NCBI GenBank assembly: GCA_034440575.1
Contig: JAOTOL010001598.1
Coordinates: 2,096,001-2,160,000 of the forward strand
Reading direction: 5' to 3'
Source: Imbricaverruca yamaguchii
Lineage: Eukaryota; Arthropoda; Thecostraca; Neoverrucidae
DNA: 64,000 nt
The first letter of the stretch is position 1; the number at the start of each line of letters is the position of its first letter. Position numbers and translations under genes: made by a program. Below are positions 1 through 12,585 of this stretch, piece by piece. The notes under the pieces are model-generated. The model did not search any database, was not told the DNA's origin, and saw nothing but the letters and a program-made list of their open reading frames with translations.

Positions 1-145
1 GGTGTACACGCGTTTTAATTAAATCATTAATGGCAGAGTTGGACGCTATTTATTCACCCCTGACGTCCAAATCGGAATGATCCCGGACACACTGCAGTCA
101 GCCTGCCGGCCGCGGTCAAGCGGTCGGGTCAGTCTGCCGAAACAT

Positions 146-449
146 GACCTGATCACGTGTCCGGCAGCTTGTTATGCGGACTGACCAGGTGACCGGTCAT
201 AGTTTTGACCTGATCACGTGCTGGGCAGCTTGTTACGCGGACTGACCAGGTGACCGGTCATAGTTTTGACCTGATCACGTGCCAGGCGACTTGTTGCACG
301 AAATGATCAGGTGGCAGGCCATAGTTTTGACCTGACCCCATGTCGATCAGCTTGATACACGGACCGATCAGGTGGCGGATCATAGTTAACCTGATCCCGT
401 GTCGGGCGGCTTGTTACACGGACTGATCAAGTGGCGGGTCATAGCTTTG
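146..449. repeat. 61-bp tandem repeat, five copies
   Basis: Units start with GACCTGATCACGTG and end with GGTCATAGTTTT. Starts fall at 146, 207, 268, 329 and about 388 (two bases short). Each unit contains TGATCA near both ends, and CACGTG or CAGGTG hexamers in most copies. Copies diverge at 10-20% of positions, so the array is old. Confidence 0.9.
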
Positions 450-1900
450 AGTTGGCAGTACGGCTCGGTCACTATGAACCAGCAATGGTCATGACGGTGC
501 CGACTACTGGCCACGGGTGTGGCGATTATGGTAAGTGGAGCCAACTTGGCATCTAGTTCAAACGGCGTAAGTGAGCGGACGAAGGGAGCGAAAGAATATA
601 GTCTTAGACACGACACCAATTCAGATTCGAGCTTGTGTGTTTGTTTGGAAGGGTTTCAAGAATTTCTTTAGATTTACTGTGGTTATTGCGTAAAGCTGCA
701 CGTCTAAATAATTGCGAAATTATGCATTTATCAGGCTATGCAAATAGCAGCGAAGCTTCGAGTCTCTGAGACATGAGTCAAAATATACAAAATTATATTT
801 TGTATATTTTGTATATTTTGGCCTAACACCGCAAAATATTGCCGTGCTAGATCCTTGGTTATATCCATTAGATCAAACCTTGGAAGGGGATATATACGAA
901 GGCGACGTCCACACAAAGGACATTCAATTGCAAATACAGTTCAATTAAACAAATAAACCCGGCAATATGAGTCATGGGTGGATGACCATCACCAGCCATA
1001 TAGAACAGCCCTGTTACAACCCCAGCCAGTGAGCACGTGCCATTGGTCTACTAGGGCACCTCCGGCATTATGTATTAATCCCGGAGCCGCTAGACTTCCA
1101 CCGGATGCACAGAGCCGGCGCATCGTCCCACCTAGCGGCAAGGCTGGCCGAAGAACAGCACCTATGCAATCCCCAGGCATAGAGAACGAATAAGAGGACA
1201 GACAAAACTTGTGACGCTCACTCACGACCGTCCGCATTATGCCTTTTTGCCTATATTTGTAGAGCACACCACCATTTCGCTATGCTATAAGGTGTGCTGC
1301 GTCCGTTCTACAGTCGTTCAGGCTCTTGCTGCCTCGGTTGCACTTGCTTTTCACCCCACCCCCATCCCAGTCTGGGCGAGGCCGCAGGAATTGAGCACAG
1401 GCATTGGAGCACAGCTAAAAGTTTTCCGACCCTTATCTCATGGCAAAACTATAAATCATAGCCGGAGAGGAACGATTGAACCTGAAATGTAATCATCGAC
1501 TGACGAAAAGGTACTTCATGGGAGAAATACATTCGCGACAATTAGATCGAACAATAGAATCTCTGTATGCCCCAATGGCCTGAACCTGACAAACTTTCGG
1601 CACTTTCTGCTAAATATGCCTATCGCAGGCGCCTCCTGGCACTAACTTTTGCTTCTATCGGGATGGGGACACAATATCTTCTGAAGGCTTCAATGGAATA
1701 CTCCTAAATATGCGGTAGCCTCTGTGGTATTTCTTCACAGCTCTTGCACCGCAAATTATTTCCCGGTAAGATCCAATTGCAGAGCCATGAGCTCAAACGT
1801 GGAGAAACTGACCAGTTTTGCCTGAATCGTATCTTGTGAGCTGATGTGAACCAAGAGCTAATGATAGCCAGCTTTTAGGATCACTGGTGACTTTAATAAT

Positions 1901-1902
<2 letters not shown>
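450..1902. other. Unique non-coding stretch
   Basis: Mixed-composition unique DNA without a supported gene. It contains a perfect AT-rich fold-back at 779-811 (listed separately) and otherwise only short unsupported ORFs. Confidence 0.6.
779..811. repeat. Perfect inverted repeat, 14-bp arms
   Basis: The left arm CAAAATATACAAAA (779-792) and right arm TTTTGTATATTTTG (798-811) are exact reverse complements with a 5-base spacer. Confidence 0.9.

Positions 1903-1970
<68 letters not shown>
1903..1970. repeat. (AT)n microsatellite
   Basis: An uninterrupted AT dinucleotide run of 34 units. Confidence 0.97.
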
Positions 1971-1972
<2 letters not shown>

Positions 1973-3964
1973 ATGACCCTTCTGGGTCGGTGACCCTTAT
2001 GGGAGTTTAGATGTCAGTGATCTTTGTTGATCCGATTTGACTGTCTAAAGAAGGTGTTCCATAGTGCTTTTGAAATCAGAAATTCGAGTTGGAGAATTAT
2101 TTTTATCTCTCGTTTAAAAACACAGTTATGGATATAATGGTCGAAAATTATATCTAATTAGATACTGATAGTGCGCGAATTAACATAGTGTACGCATACA
2201 TGCATAAGATAATCGCTATGCAGATAAATACACATTATAATACAGATATTCACCGTTACTTTGATCTGAAACTCAGGACAAGAAATAGTAATATCTCATG
2301 CCTGAGATTATTTATATCGGATAGCCTCGGGTCGGCTGTTTAGGTTTGTGCTCATGCAAGGTTAGAACAAAGCCATGACGTTGAATTCAGCACTCATTTA
2401 TTTCCTAGGGACTTCTCAATAAACGTATTTTCCAATCTTTAAAAAAGGAAGTCGAAAATGCATTTCCATGTTCAACGGACTTAACGTGTGAATTAAGCAT
2501 GCAAATTCATCATGCGTGGTATCAACACACTCAAAGGAATCTCTGGAGCGCCTTATTGTGCTTTGCGGTCCTGGCAATATATTTTTGTCATCCCAGTACT
2601 GATATGAATATGAAAATGTTTGATGCTTCGAGGACAAAAAAAACCTCGACTGGCCTAGGAAGTTACCAGATTTCACGTATCTGAAAAAACTATATACATA
2701 ATCGGCAGTAACACAATGACTTCATACGCTCTACCACCTCCAGTTTGAAAACGCCCAGGGGAGGTGAAACTCACTGTCGGGCCGAAGGGCTAAGGTGGCA
2801 AACAAGAGGGCGCTAAACCACATCATGCTGCCACTTCAACTGGCACTTCAACTGACACCTGACATATTGCTGAAAGTTGGCGACATTGTTGTCGTCCCAG
2901 AGTCTGTGGCAGCAATGTCAACACGCCGTCTGACGTCAGCCAGCTGTGACCGTGAGCACCGGTACAGCACAGCGCGTCTTGCCATCCGACGCTATCGCGC
3001 CGACAGCCTGGCGAGGGCTGTCGGTGAAAAGGTCGCCGAAACACGTGCGCTGAGCGGAAACACAAGGTGACCCGACGGTCAATGCAATCATGTAGGTGTC
3101 CGTCGTTCAGAGACACATCTACCGTCGCCCTCCCAGTATGATTATAACTGCACAATGTAATTAACACTTCGTAATATAGCATAAATAACTCGTGATACAA
3201 CATGAGCATAACTGTTTCTTTTTTGCACCCTTCCAATACGTGGAAGACACGCACCACAATAACACGACATGCTGGAATGGTGGTCGAAATAATGTGAAAC
3301 CTCTGCCGCTGTCACATGTGAAAGCAGCCCCCACTCAGTGTGACGCACCACCAGTGCTGTAGGTTGCCCCGTGACTAGCCGCGGTAGCTGGCTAGTGACG
3401 AATTCCTCACTACCAGTTAGTGTTTCGTCGTCTCCCAACCTCGCCGTCCACGTGGTCATTTGCTTTAGCGTTGCCTTTAACGTGGTCCGTCGCCTCAACC
3501 ATGCATTCAACGTGATTCGCCACATGTAGGTACTGAGAAATGCATGCCGGTGCGCGTGCGCTGATTCACAGCTCGGCTGGCACAATGGGTCACGACACAA
3601 TTATCGTGACATTTGTGACGTCTTCTGACATATGGAATGGTTCGACGTGAACACACCGAGGGGAGCGGATGGAAGCCGAATGGCGTAGCCCATCAACTTG
3701 ACTGGCCACAACAAGATGTCATACTTTCACTGTCCCCGACAATTTCGGGTCTTCAAATCTTAACATGTCGAAGGCCTCCAAGTGCATATCGCCCCGGACA
3801 CCCACTCGGGGGACGCAAGCCGGACCTGGCTCCGCCGGCTGGGGATGAACCACTGCCCCTGTCGTTCGCCAGACCAGCGGGAGGCGCGCGCACCGCTTGA
3901 CCCAGTGTCGGGCGGGCGGCGCGGGCGGTGCGGCGGACCGTGACGCGGCGGCACGACGCCGAGC
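1971..3964. other. Unique non-coding stretch
   Basis: AT-leaning to about 2700, then mixed composition. I see only short unsupported ORFs and no recognisable element. Confidence 0.55.
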
Positions 3965-4198
3965 GGCCGTGACGTGGGCGGACACAGTGCGCCGGCCCTC
4001 TCGCCACAGGTGGTCGGTCGGCACAACACGGCCGGGCCGCGCCGCGCCGCGCCGCAGACGGCGTCAGACGGTCGCGCCGGCGGCCGTGACGTGGGCGGAC
4101 ACAGTGCGCCGGCCCTCTCGCCACAGGTGGTCGGTCGGCACAACACGGCCGGGCCGCGCCGGGCCGCGCCGCAGACGGCGTCAGACGGTCGCGCCGGC
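3965..4198. repeat. 117-bp tandem duplication
   Basis: Two nearly identical copies, each beginning GGCCGTGACGTGGGCGGACA and ending CGCGCCGGC. They differ at only one or two positions, so the duplication is recent. It lies in a very GC- and CpG-rich block (3890-4300). Overlapping ORFs on both strands here follow from the composition. Confidence 0.9.
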
Positions 4199-4438
4199 GG
4201 CCGCCGAGTCCAGACACGACTCGGATCGATGTGGCGGCCCTCGCTCTGGCGGCGTCCACCCGGCCCGACCACGCGGGGCACCCGCGCACGGTGCCGGCCC
4301 ATCACAGCCGAGTTACGCCAGCTATGTGGGCCTTACTGCGCATCGACTGCACGGCCCATACCAATACTAGTTATCTGCATGTCGACGCATCGCATATTCA
4401 ACAACATAACAAAATACGCAGAAATGTAAATTGGTTAC

Positions 4439-4486
4439 TTAGTTAGGGTTTTAGGGTGCATCAACCGCATTGGTTACACAGCGCCC
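4439..4486 (-). mobile_element. Solo SINE/LINE 3' stem-loop module
   Basis: On the minus strand: GGGCGC, a small AACC...GGTT inner stem, GCACCC, then CCTAAAACCCTAACTAAG. Compared with the copy at 35286, the outer base pair of the inner stem has changed from G-C to A-T on both sides, a compensatory change that supports RNA pairing. No tRNA-like head is attached. Confidence 0.65.
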
Positions 4487-5178
4487 ATGAATTGTAAATT
4501 AATGGTAAATATATGTACATTTGCCACATCGCAACACAGTCGTTCCACCTGTCCTACCTGGCGCATATATTACGCAGGAGCATCAATCACAGCCAAGCTA
4601 GGTTGCGGTGTCCTAGTGCAGCAGTCGGCCAGCTTGGTGTACCGCCCCGGATCGGATACACACCATCATCTGTGCACTACCTGACGGGGCCAGTTGGCGA
4701 ACGCACCGTCCCAAATACTGCACGTCGGTCAGCCAGCCGCATCAATATCTCGTCCGAGCACTTCTCCGCTGACTTCCACAAACGCTTTACCCCGCTGGCC
4801 ACGTCTGTGCCATCCCAAAATGTGCAACAAGACCGCAGCGCTGCACGCACGCTCTACCAGGCGGCTGACACCATCGACTCACCATGGGCGTCCGGCGTGA
4901 GGTGCAGAGGTGTGATGGGCGCCTCCTGGAAACAAAACAGCAATGTCACACGTCCATCTACTGCACTCAACAACAATTGATGCAGCGTTGCACAACATGT
5001 CGGACAAACTTGCTGTCAATGGTGTCGTCCATCAAACTATGCATGGGGGGGGGGTGGAACTGCCGGCATCCGTGTCAAGTAGGGTACACAATCTGTCCAG
5101 GCCCCGCACTTTACGGAGGCTCCACGCTCCCAAAAGATATAGACACGGATAAAGAGAAAGAGGGACATAGAAGAGACG

Positions 5179-5346
5179 TTGGTTGGTTGGTAATTGATTT
5201 TACGACACGTCGACCGTTGAGTAATGTAGCATCGCCAATCTCTCGCGCCGATTGGTCGCGGGCGAGGAGTAGCGACAGGCAAGACTCGAACCAACAACCT
5301 TTCGACTGTGAAACGGGAAACTTACCCCTGGACTACTCGTCCCCCA
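5179..5346 (-). mobile_element. tRNA-derived SINE, short form
   Basis: Read on the minus strand, the element begins GGGGGACGAGTAGTCCAGGG. It then has a B-box-like GGTTCGAGTC core, a body with CGCCCGCGACCAATCGGCGC and CGACGTGTCGTAAAA, and an (AACC)n tail next to ACGTCTC. The head has the order of pol III A and B boxes in a tRNA. It is about 168 bp. The 3' stem-loop module seen elsewhere in the window is absent here, so this looks like a short subfamily. Confidence 0.75.
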
Positions 5347-5399
5347 GAAGAAACGTAATGAGGGACGTAAACAGGTACATACGGTGACAAGGACGTGTA

Positions 5400-5511
5400 C
5401 AGAGACGGAGAAGGAGCCAGATGGGAGCGATCGTGAGAACGAGAACGAGAGCAAGAGCCAGAGAGCGAAAGAGCGAGGGCGAAAGAGCGAGAGCGAAAGA
5501 GCGAGGAGCGA
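5400..5511. repeat. GA-rich purine tract
   Basis: A plus-strand purine-rich run built on GAGCGAAA/GAGAACGA motifs. The stop-free frames across it are not evidence of a gene. Confidence 0.85.
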
Positions 5512-5781
5512 GTATGTGTGGACTGTAACGGGTCTACGCGAGAGGCCGCTTCGGCGAGCCGGTAGCAAAAAGAGTCGCCCGCAGATGTTTTCTAGGTCTG
5601 ACGGGCATCACAATGAGGGCCGATCGATTGCTCGCCAAGCTTTTATGGCGCTCGTAGGTACTACGATCACCTTACGCTTCTCTGGCCAAAGCTCGGCCGG
5701 CCGTTATTCTGTTATTTGCTCACCATCCCATTCTTCAACATGATTGGCCGTCGCATTGGCGTTAGCCACCCCTGTGTGTTG

Positions 5782-5856
5782 TGCTCTCTCGCTCGCTCTC
5801 CCGCTCGCTCACTCACCCACTTACTCACTCACGCACTCTCTCCTGCACTCTCGCTG
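5782..5856. repeat. CT-rich pyrimidine tract
   Basis: A run of CTCGCTCG and CTCACTCA motifs, pyrimidine-rich on the plus strand. It is the opposite strand bias to the purine tract 270 bp upstream. Confidence 0.85.
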
Positions 5857-6180
5857 ACCCTGACGAATCGTCGTGCTCAAAATTCGACGCTAAGCCGATC
5901 AGCGGCCATTTGACCGCTCACAAAACCCGTTTAACACTTTCACTTCGGAGCAGGAGCCGGTCCACGGCACTGGCCAGCTCCCAACCACGATAGCCGTGCG
6001 GCGTCCGACCCGCCAGCTCGAGCCCTGCTACCCCCCCCCTCCCCAGAAAACACACACCGCCGGGTCACGTGACGTGGTGACGCTGTGTGACGGTGCGCGT
6101 CGCCTCGGCACCGTCGCCCTCACGCCGCTGACGGAGTCGCCGGGGGGACGCACAGCTTTCGTCGCCGTCGGCGGCGCGCC

Positions 6181-6232
6181 GGCCACAGGAGCCGGCCACA
6201 GGAGCCGGCCACAGGATCCGGCCACAGAAGCG
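6181..6232. repeat. 13-bp tandem repeat, four copies
   Basis: Units of GGCCACAGGAGCC at 6181, 6194, 6207 and 6220, the last two with substitutions. Embedded in a CpG-rich block at 6000-6470. Confidence 0.9.
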
Positions 6233-8723
6233 TGCGGAAATCGAGCGGCCGGTCGGCGTGTGGGCGACATTACGAGGCGCGACACGGAAGCGCGCGCTCG
6301 GCGCCGACTCGCCGCTGCCCCGGCGGCCGGTCGTGACCCGCCCGCATGGCGGCCAACTGTCACTTGCCGCCGCTCCGTGCACGGTCATCGGCTGCAGCGC
6401 CGCCGCGGCCTGCGAGAGCGGTCACGAGCAGATCCAACAGGCCGCCGGCCGTTAGATGCCACCGGTACGCGCCAGTCTTACGATATGTGTGCATTTCACG
6501 TCCGGAATGAAATCGTTATCAGCTAATTGATGCCCCTCTATCCCAGAACTGGTCATTGTATTGCTGCGGTGCATAATCTAATCGGGTAGCTTTTGTTCTT
6601 GAGCACTGCTCAAAGCGGTTGAAAGATGACCAATAATTTGCTCGCACCAAGGCCGACGGGAGAAGTGGCGGCCAATCAGGCGAGGCAACACATTCCACCG
6701 GCCAAAGGGAAAGCCCGACACGTCACGCAATCGTTCAGTTCCCAGACACCGCACACTCCGTCACGGAGGGGAGCTGGGGCAATGAGCAACAACTGGGAAA
6801 AGTCCGAAAGGCGGGCGCTCTTGCACCACCGAGAGGTGAAAACGGATCGATAGTCGTGTCAGCAGTTCCCATTCTTACATGTCTGCCGTGCCCATGACTG
6901 GGTCGTGCCAGTTCCTGGTCCACCACGGCTAACTGGTTACCTCCCTACGCCGCCCGTAGGCAGCCTATAGGCAGCATGCAGGCAGCCTGTGGGCAGCCGG
7001 TCGGCGACCGCTCCTCGTCCTCCCGCCCCGTGCCACGCCAGTGGCATTTGCAATATCTACCGAACGAGTCGCACAATTTGGCCCTTTTCGGGACTTCTAG
7101 CGACCCACGGAAGGAACAAACTGCATTCTGGCTGCTAATTCAGGCGAAGAAGACAATTTGGCTGGTAGCATCAGATGCGAAAATGAGATTATCAAAAGGC
7201 GAATAGCGATATTGAGTGACAAGACAAAAAATTCATTATACTCATATGTACCTGGCACTGGCCATGTGCAGCGTGTTTGCGTGGCACTAGATGCCTCTGC
7301 GTGCCTAGAGGCACACAGAGGAGCAACAAGCCCAAAGCAACAACCAACACAACTTGCCCACTACCGCCCTCTACATGTACAGTTGTACACGAACACTGCG
7401 CAGTTGGTCCATAGCCTTCAATCATAAGTGAAAACTTCATAAGTGAGAACTTCATGCGAGTGTTTACCCCTCGCCGTGGATGTTTCCGTGTTGTCCCGAG
7501 TAGTGTGGGTGCAAGTGCGCTTCACCAGACGTCCACCACGGCTAATTCAAATGCAAGGAGCCACCGCGTAAGCAGGGCACCACCGTGCGAGATGCTAACG
7601 TGTGTCCAGGCATCTGTTCTACGGAGAGCCATATCCATGGCTGAGCGCTTCCCGACCGGGAGCCGGGCAATTATAGCACCCAGGGCGGTGTGTCTCGCAC
7701 CGAGCCAGCTGTTTGCTCTCACGAATACCGTCGCGAGCTGGCCGGCGACGCGCCCACACTGATTACCGTTGGGCGAGAAGAAGAGCGCGCGCAAAGCCGT
7801 CCGTCCCCACACGGCACGTTCAGCCGGCCAACGGCACAGGGGGGAGGGGAGGGGGTAAACACGAAACCGACACAGAACAACACTAAACACTCGGCATAGC
7901 CGGCATCCCGCCGACCGCTAGGTGGCACGGCTCCGGCGACGGCCGACGGCGCCAGTGACAGCGGAAAAAGGTCACCGCCAAGAGGTGCAGCTGGCTTCAG
8001 GTCAGTGAGTCCGTCTACAGGCTGCTTTGGCCACGAGCGGATCAGATCAGATAATCGGATAAGCGTTCATATCTTTCAACGCTCATGTCTTCCAACGTTC
8101 ATAGCTTCCAAATTGGAAGTAGGAAGACAATATTCAAGGTGTTAATCGATATAACTAAGGTAAGAAAACTTTTTGAAAGTTTTATAGAAAAGAAGGAAAA
8201 GTTATTTTTAAATAATCAAATAGGTTATACTCCTGCCCGGGATGCTTCGAAAGTCCACTTCCAATTTGTGTAAGTTAATTACCAACTTAGAAGTAATGAA
8301 CTTTGGAATATACGAACTTTGTAAACATATGACGTCTCCTATCCGGGCTGTTTGTGAAACTACGCACGCTGAAAGATATGAACCCCGGAATACTCGACGC
8401 GCATCGGATCAGAGCGGTCGTAGTTGGCGGGCCGGCCGCGGGGCGGCAGCAGCGGCGCCGGCCGACACCGCCAGCGGCCGCATGCCGCGCCGCTCGACCG
8501 GCAGTGTCCTCGGAGAGGCGACCGCACCGCTGAGGTTTCCACCTGATCCGCACGGGCGGAGCTGCTGAAGTCACGGCACTCAGGCTAACCTATCCAAACA
8601 ATGTCAGCCGGCTACAGCCACAGCTACAATATCCGAGCGTTACCAGTACATCGAGCAGGGCAGCAGCCGTACAGAGTGAAGACACGTGCACCGACCACCA
8701 GAAGCACGTCTCTAGCCTGTCCC
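6233..8723. other. Unique non-coding stretch
   Basis: GC-rich at both ends and AT-richer at 8060-8340. It contains a short run of GGCAGCCTGT-like repeats at 6957-7003. A 122-codon minus ORF at 7522-7890 has a fairly natural peptide but no splice context or recognisable motif. Confidence 0.5.
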
Positions 8724-8765
8724 CAGATAGAAGGCTGGGGTTCAGTAACCCCAGCCTTCTATCTG
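8724..8765. repeat. Perfect inverted repeat, 19-bp arms, 4-base loop
   Basis: CAGATAGAAGGCTGGGGTT (8724-8742) is the exact reverse complement of 8747-8765, separated by CAGT. A transcript would form a perfect 19-bp hairpin. Confidence 0.95.
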
Positions 8766-9035
8766 CCACAAATATTACGCTCATCCCGATAGCCTAGCAT
8801 TAATAACAGATAGCGGAAAATCTTAGTGACCTCGGGGGCAGCAGGCGGCCGATATTTCCCGTCCAGGTTTCGCCGGAACGCAAACTCACGCTCAGAAGGA
8901 CTGCCCAGGGAGCCTTCCCGCAGATCCGGCTCAAGAGCAATCCTCAGAACTTCTCTCAGTCAACACCCAGCTCGTAGAGACACCAAAGGAGCGTACTGCA
9001 GTGCATCTGCACCAAAGCGTCGGCTGCAGTTGAGG

Positions 9036-9066
9036 CAGCCTAAAGCCCAAATAACTAACTAACTAG
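9036..9066 (+). mobile_element. Possible SINE/LINE tail
   Basis: The sequence CCTAAAGCCCAAATAACTAA followed by CTAACTAG matches the tail of the stem-loop modules (CCTAAAGCCCTAATAACTAA). The GGGCGC stem-loop itself is not seen just upstream, where a different sequence (GGCTGCAGTTGAGGCAG) stands. It may be a related element with another body. Confidence 0.4.
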
Positions 9067-9196
9067 CAGAGCGTCCGATATCAGTCCACGCTGTTATGAT
9101 TGCACGGGGTGTGACGCGACGGACAGTCTCCAGGGATTGGACAGACGCAAACTCAGACCATACACAAGTCGACGACCTGGCTGCGTATCAACTCGT

Positions 9197-9616
9197 CCAC
9201 GGCCTGGAGGCATCGCCTGTGGTAGACGTGTCCTTGAATTGGCCACGCCCTGGAGGCGTCACCTGTGGTAGAAGTGTGTTTGCACTGGCCAATCTTTTAG
9301 GCGTCGCCTGCGGTAGGCTTGTCCCTGAATTAGCCATGTCCTGGAGGCGTGGCCTGTAGTAGGCGCATGCCAGCATTGGCCACGCCCTACAGGCGTGGCC
9401 TGTAGTAGACGTGGCAGCATTGATCACGCCCTCGAGGCGTCGCCAGTGGTAGGCATACCCCCGGATTAGCCACGCCCTTGAGGCGTCGCCTGTGTTAGAT
9501 GTGTGCCTACACTGGCCGATCTCCTAGGCGTCGCCTGTGGTAGGTGTTTCCCTGCATTAGCCACGCCACGGATGCGTCGCCTGTGGTAGGAGTGCCCCTG
9601 CATTGGCCACGCCCTA
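9197..9616. repeat. 46-bp tandem repeat, nine copies
   Basis: Units contain CCACGCCCTGGAGGCGTC followed by GCCTGTGGTAG and a TGCATTGG-type end. Copies diverge considerably, so the array is old. Stop-free minus-strand frames across it reflect the repeat. Confidence 0.9.
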
Positions 9617-9782
9617 CGAGCTGGCCCGCCCGCCCCACTCAGTGGCAGTGAGCCACAGCTTAAGCCGTGTGACTGACACTGTCGCACGCCAAGCACCGCA
9701 ATTCGGTACAAGTTGCGGACAAGCAACAGTAAAAACTGGCAGCCATCGCCTGTGTGGCTGTAGTTGGGCAACAGTCGCGAAT

Positions 9783-9871
9783 TGTGACTGTGGCTGGGGA
9801 CTGTGGCTGGGGACTGTGGCTGGAGGCTGTGGCTTGTGGCTAGTTGCTGTGGCTAGTGGCTGGCGACTAGA
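9783..9871. repeat. 14-bp GACTGTGGCTGGGG-type repeat
   Basis: About six degenerate copies of GGACTGTGGCTGGG, decaying to GTGGCTAGTTGCT. Confidence 0.8.
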
Positions 9872-11620
9872 GATGGCAAATGCAAATATCTGATCATAAA
9901 ATCCGCTCAGGACCAGCGAGCGTGTTAACCTGTCTTTCGGATACCTACTGGGCTTTTGGCCGGACGACAATCTGACATTAAAATACCAGAAGACAAAAAT
10001 ACATGTAAAATAGTATAAGCGTGAACATCGCCATGTCTGATGTGCGCCGCACCTGAACACTGCATGCAACCAGTTTGCATTAACGATGCGTATCATAATC
10101 GAAATTCAGACCTTTTCAATGGCTGTCTAAATTTTGACGGGAAATTGACGTAAATATCAGCGTACGTTTTTTGACAGGACTGGCTCATATTCACACCTTA
10201 TTTGAAGCATGTCCCTTAGGAAAAGTTTGTTTCCTGATATTGCAATGTGATGAAGCAAATACACTTTGACTTGACGAGATACGACTATAAAAAAAACTGG
10301 CGGATTGCAAAAAATGAGGAATTTTTCCATATTAGCGAGCAGAACAAAAACTAGAGAACAAACAAAAACTAGACAACGAACTTTGACTTCTCTAATTAAT
10401 TCAGGCTACATGGCAAACCGGCCGAGGCACGCGACCCGTTCGCCTGGGCCTGGCCAGCCGGCTGCCGGCCAGCCCGGACACCGTCACGGCCAGCCCCGCC
10501 GCAGCCGGCGCACCTCGCACCGAACGCATCACCACCTCCAAATCCAGGTCGCCGCCACGCGTCTGCGGTCTGGAAGCCGACGGCCGCGCTCGCGTGGAAA
10601 GCCGACGCCGACCGCCGGGCATAGCCGGGCCGAGGCGAGCCGCCGCAGCCAGAGCAGCCAGACCGCAGCTGACCGAGGCGAGACGGCAGCGTCTCGGCGA
10701 GCCGCACGGCCTGTGGTGGGGCACGGCGCGTGTCCGGCGGCGGCGGCGGTGCTACTCGGTCAGCCAGAGCACCACGGGCCACCACCGCGCTGCTCGCCCG
10801 CCGCCGGCCCGCCGGCCAGCTGTGGCCGCGCTGCTGACGTCAGCGGTCGGCGCGTGCCGCCCGGCGCCCGCATCGACGGCCACACCGGCCGTGCCGCCGA
10901 GATGCGCCCACGCCGCCAATAGGCCGTCGGCAGCCTGTGCCACCCCCGCCCGCGCCGCCCCCGCCCGCCGACTGCCGCCCACGCCACTCCGACAACGGTC
11001 CGCACTGCTACTCCCGCGTGCAGCCTGCGCCATTTCAGCAGTGACTTATACAGCCCGCCGATTTCCTCGGCATTCCCAGAAGCAATACATGTGAACAACA
11101 CATCTTGAAAAGTCCATCTGGAATGACTGTCCGTGCCTGGCGTCGATATTTACCAGAGATTAACGCATTTACTTAACAGATATTCAACATCCATGGCACA
11201 CGCATTCAGCACATCATACGGTCCCACACAATTAAGAACCGTTGTCAAACATGTGTCCAGTATTCACAATGTAGTCGGAGGCCATTTCGCTGCCGTTGCA
11301 AGCGGTTGCCAGAGGATGCATGCCGTCTCCGGCATGGTAGCTGCACCCATCTGTCGGCAGACCACGCAGGTCCGGCCGCGGTCTCCAGCCAGCAGTCCAC
11401 CAGCTGCATTTTCCCGGCGGTGGTCAAGCGACGGCCGCCCACCCGTCGGCAACTCTGACGCAACACAAAACTGCGCCGCACCACGTCCGGCCACCTCAAT
11501 TACGTCTCGGAAGGTCCGGGCGCCTGCGTACGTCTGTCCGCCCCGCCCCCTCCCTCGCAAAAACAGCGCCGCGCGGCAGCACGCCCAGACGCAACAGGAC
11601 ACGCGCAGGAGGTGCGCCGC
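9872..11620. other. Unique stretch with a strong CpG-rich block
   Basis: The part at 9890-10410 is AT-rich unique DNA. The part at 10420-11040 is extremely GC- and CpG-rich, and long ORFs are open on both strands because of composition. No splice-bounded exon or family motif could be supported. A CpG island is possible but not shown. Confidence 0.5.
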
Positions 11621-11882
11621 CTCGTGGGAGGCGCGCGAGGCGTGTGAAGCCGCGACACACCCGCACAACAATCACACACACACACACACACACCTCGTGG
11701 GAGGCGCGCGAGGCGTGTGAAGCCGCGACACACCCGCACAACAATCACACACACACACACACACACCTCGTGGGAGGCGCGCGAGGCGTGTCGCACGCGT
11801 TGAGCCGCGCGAGGCGTGTTGCACGCGTTGAGCCGCGCGAGGCGTGTTGCACGTGTGGAGCCGCGACACACCCGCACGACAA
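11621..11882. repeat. 73-bp duplication with (CA)n and 28-bp sub-repeats
   Basis: Copies start CTCGTGGGAGGCGCGCGAGG at 11621, 11694 and 11767. Each of the first two carries a CACACACA run. The third is interrupted by 28-bp units with GCGCGAGGCGTGTTGCACG before the shared ACACACCCGCAC end. It is a nested structure of two repeat scales. Confidence 0.85.
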
Positions 11883-12585
11883 TCACACACATCACCCGAA
11901 TCTGTGGAGGCGCCTGTCGGGATCTGTAGTTTGGAATTCTGTACTGCAAGAGCACATTCTTCGGCCCATTAGTATTGTAGATGGTAATTTAATTGCTTAC
12001 TTACACCACAAACACATTTCACTGTGCACTTCTGGACTTGCAAGTACTCAAGCATGGATTGTGATTTAAGAATAAGGCGTCTATGAAATAAGCAAACATC
12101 TCAGGGCTTGATATGTATATCTTTTTGAACTCTATAAATGACCTATTAGTGGAATGAACGTCTCCGTATTTAAAAAAAAACCAGAGGTCTGGACATTATA
12201 ATCAAACAGGAAAAAGATCGCACATGTCAAACAGAACCATTCAATCTTTCGTCAGAAACCGAGAAGATACTGTCCGAGCGAGGATAACGTTCTCGATGGT
12301 GACAATTCCGGAAGGGTCTTTTTCCAGCCTTGAGGTGCAGATACGTGCGGGAAGTTGTGCGCACACAAGTGAAGAATGCTATGGGGCAGGTGTGGACTAT
12401 GCGACACAAATGTTGCTGAGATCAAATATGGACACATGGGCACCGACCGGAAAAGATGACATATAAACATGTTTCGTCACACCAACTCTGACAGGGATCC
12501 TCTACTCGTGTGTATGGGACACCGCGGAGCTGCTCAGGGGCGCCTGATAAAGTCAGCACAGTGTGCTGGCTGTGTCGTCAGTACA
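11883..12585. other. Unique non-coding stretch
   Basis: Mostly AT-leaning unique DNA with an A run at about 12172-12180. No supported feature. Confidence 0.5.

Noticed and set aside
4441..4460. Telomere-like TTAGGG motif
   Set aside because: TTAGTTAGGGTTTTAGGG is the tail of the interspersed stem-loop module, not a telomeric tandem repeat.
7522..7890. 122-codon minus ORF with plausible peptide
   Set aside because: No family, no splice context, and other frames are equally open. Not enough to call a gene.
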